Source: CBHTSZ01 sp966095765
Lineage (GTDB): Bacteria; Patescibacteriota; Saccharimonadia; Saccharimonadales; Saccharimonadaceae
Assembly (NCBI GenBank): GCA_966095765.1
Contig: CBHTSZ010000011.1
Location: 1-5,057, forward strand
DNA: 5,057 nt
Direction of reading: 5' to 3'
Part shown: piece after piece, positions 4,539 to 5,057 of the stretch
Layout of the letters: each line of letters starts with the position of its first letter
Position numbering within the stretch: position 1 is the first letter of the stretch
Position numbers and translations under genes: made by a program
Notes under the pieces: generated by a model
What the model was told of the DNA's origin: nothing
Database searches by the model: none
What the model saw: the letters and a program-made list of their open reading frames with translations, nothing else

Positions 4539-5057
4539 TATGGAATCGACCTCTTAACCGCGTTCCGTACCGCTTGACGTAGGACGTGTTCCCGCACCAT
4601 CAGCGGCTCGAAGAAGAACGGCTGAGCGGGAGTGCCTGGGGGTCGCCTACGTCCTGGGTACTGTCTTCGTGAAATCTGTCGCGCAATCAGGTAGGAAGAT
4701 GTTTCAAGGCTGCCAGTTCGGGGCGTGATGCCTTTCATCATCATCCATGCCTTGATAGCCATCACAAGGCGTCGAGTCAGACGAGGAGCGTTGTAGTGAC
4801 GTTCGACGCCCCAGTAAACGTGCTCGGGGCCGATACGTGTGCGCTCTCCCGTACCAAACTCTACGAAGCCTGAGTGTGGTGCCTCGCTGACAAGTCTGTG
4901 AGACGTGCCGTTGGGGACAGTGAACTGCTGAATACGCAGTCCACGAATCAGGGCACCGCTGGCGTATGTGTCGTTCGCGGCAATGTGCCGACGCTGGTTG
5001 TTTCGGATGACGTTCAACTCTCGCTGCACAGCCTGATCAGGCCGCGTTTCGAGGTTG
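4538..5057 (-). CDS. HK97-gp10-like head-tail joining protein (5'-partial)
   Basis: This frame carries the two hallmark stretches of the HK97-gp10-like family: HSGFVEFGTG (codons at about 4876-4847) and TPAQPFFFEPL near the C-terminus (about 4633-4601). Members are small proteins acting at the head-tail junction or in tail completion of siphoviruses and myoviruses. The C-terminus is Arg-rich (SRRQYPGRRRPP, VRNAVKRS), which is unusual beside the acidic neighbours. A GTG at 5029 could start a 163-residue protein, but it lacks a Shine-Dalgarno sequence and the frame stays open upstream (NLETRPDQAV before it) to the edge. The true start is therefore probably outside the window. Its stop overlaps the next ATG (TAATG). 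It argues that this tail belongs to a headed virus rather than a headless contractile injection system. Confidence 0.85.
   Translation of the reverse strand, partial: NLETRPDQAVQRELNVIRNNQRRHIAANDTYASGALIRGLRIQQFTVPNGTSHRLVSEAPHSGFVEFGTGERTRIGPEHVYWGVERHYNAPRLTRRLVMAIKAWMMMKGITPRTGSLETSSYLIARQISRRQYPGRRRPPGTPAQPFFFEPLMVREHVLRQAVRNAVKRSIP
4549..4553 (-). promoter_or_regulatory. Ribosome binding site of the terminator-like gene
   Basis: GAGGT, followed by CGAT, lies 10 nt before ATG 4538 inside the end of the upstream gene. The spacing is slightly long, but with the TAATG overlap it supports coupled initiation at this ATG. Confidence 0.6.

Noticed and set aside
4023..4577. 184-codon plus-strand ORF
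   Set aside because: It is antisense to the terminator-like gene, with a hydrophobic composition that mirrors acidic codons and no operon context.
4538..5029. GTG 5029 as the true start of the gp10-like protein
   Set aside because: The frame stays open upstream to the window edge and no Shine-Dalgarno sequence precedes the GTG, so the gene is better treated as 5'-partial.

Overview
This window reads as part of the tail-morphogenesis operon of a contractile-tailed (myovirus-type) virus or provirus of a halophilic archaeon. All credible genes lie on the minus strand, so the biological order runs from the right edge to the left. Three things point to a haloarchaeal host. The proteins are strongly acidic (Asp/Glu-rich runs in the sheath, terminator-like and chaperone proteins). 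Gene starts are preceded by haloarchaeal-type Shine-Dalgarno sequences (GGAGGTG, GGTGA, GAGGT). The one sizeable intergenic gap carries archaeal-type TATA elements and no bacterial -35/-10 pair. I cannot name the virus.

Layout, right to left: (1) 5057-4538, an HK97-gp10-like head-tail joining protein, open at the right edge; (2) 4538-3996, a small acidic protein in the tail-terminator/tail-completion position; (3) a 66-nt spacer with inverted repeats and the sheath ribosome binding site; (4) 3929-2631, the tail sheath protein; (5) 2631-2200, the tail tube protein; (6) a 138-nt AT-rich gap with a 10-bp inverted repeat, TATA-like elements, a possible 20-codon leader ORF and an 8-bp hairpin; (7) 2061-1486, the tail assembly chaperone, whose frame ends on a textbook slippery run so that a -1 frameshift gives a 259-residue form ending at 1283; (8) 1279 to the left edge, the tape measure protein, at least 426 residues and unfinished.

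The genes work together in one assembly line. The chaperone and its frameshifted form coat the tape measure protein. Tube protein polymerises on that template, sheath polymerises around the tube, the terminator caps the tail, and the gp10-like protein helps join it to the head. Gene junctions are tight: two are TAATG stop/start overlaps, and the chaperone-to-tape-measure gap is 3 nt.

The most interesting parts are the untracked -1 frameshift extension (1489-1283) and the regulatory island between the tube and chaperone genes (2062-2199). No RNA genes, CRISPR arrays or insertion sequences were seen.
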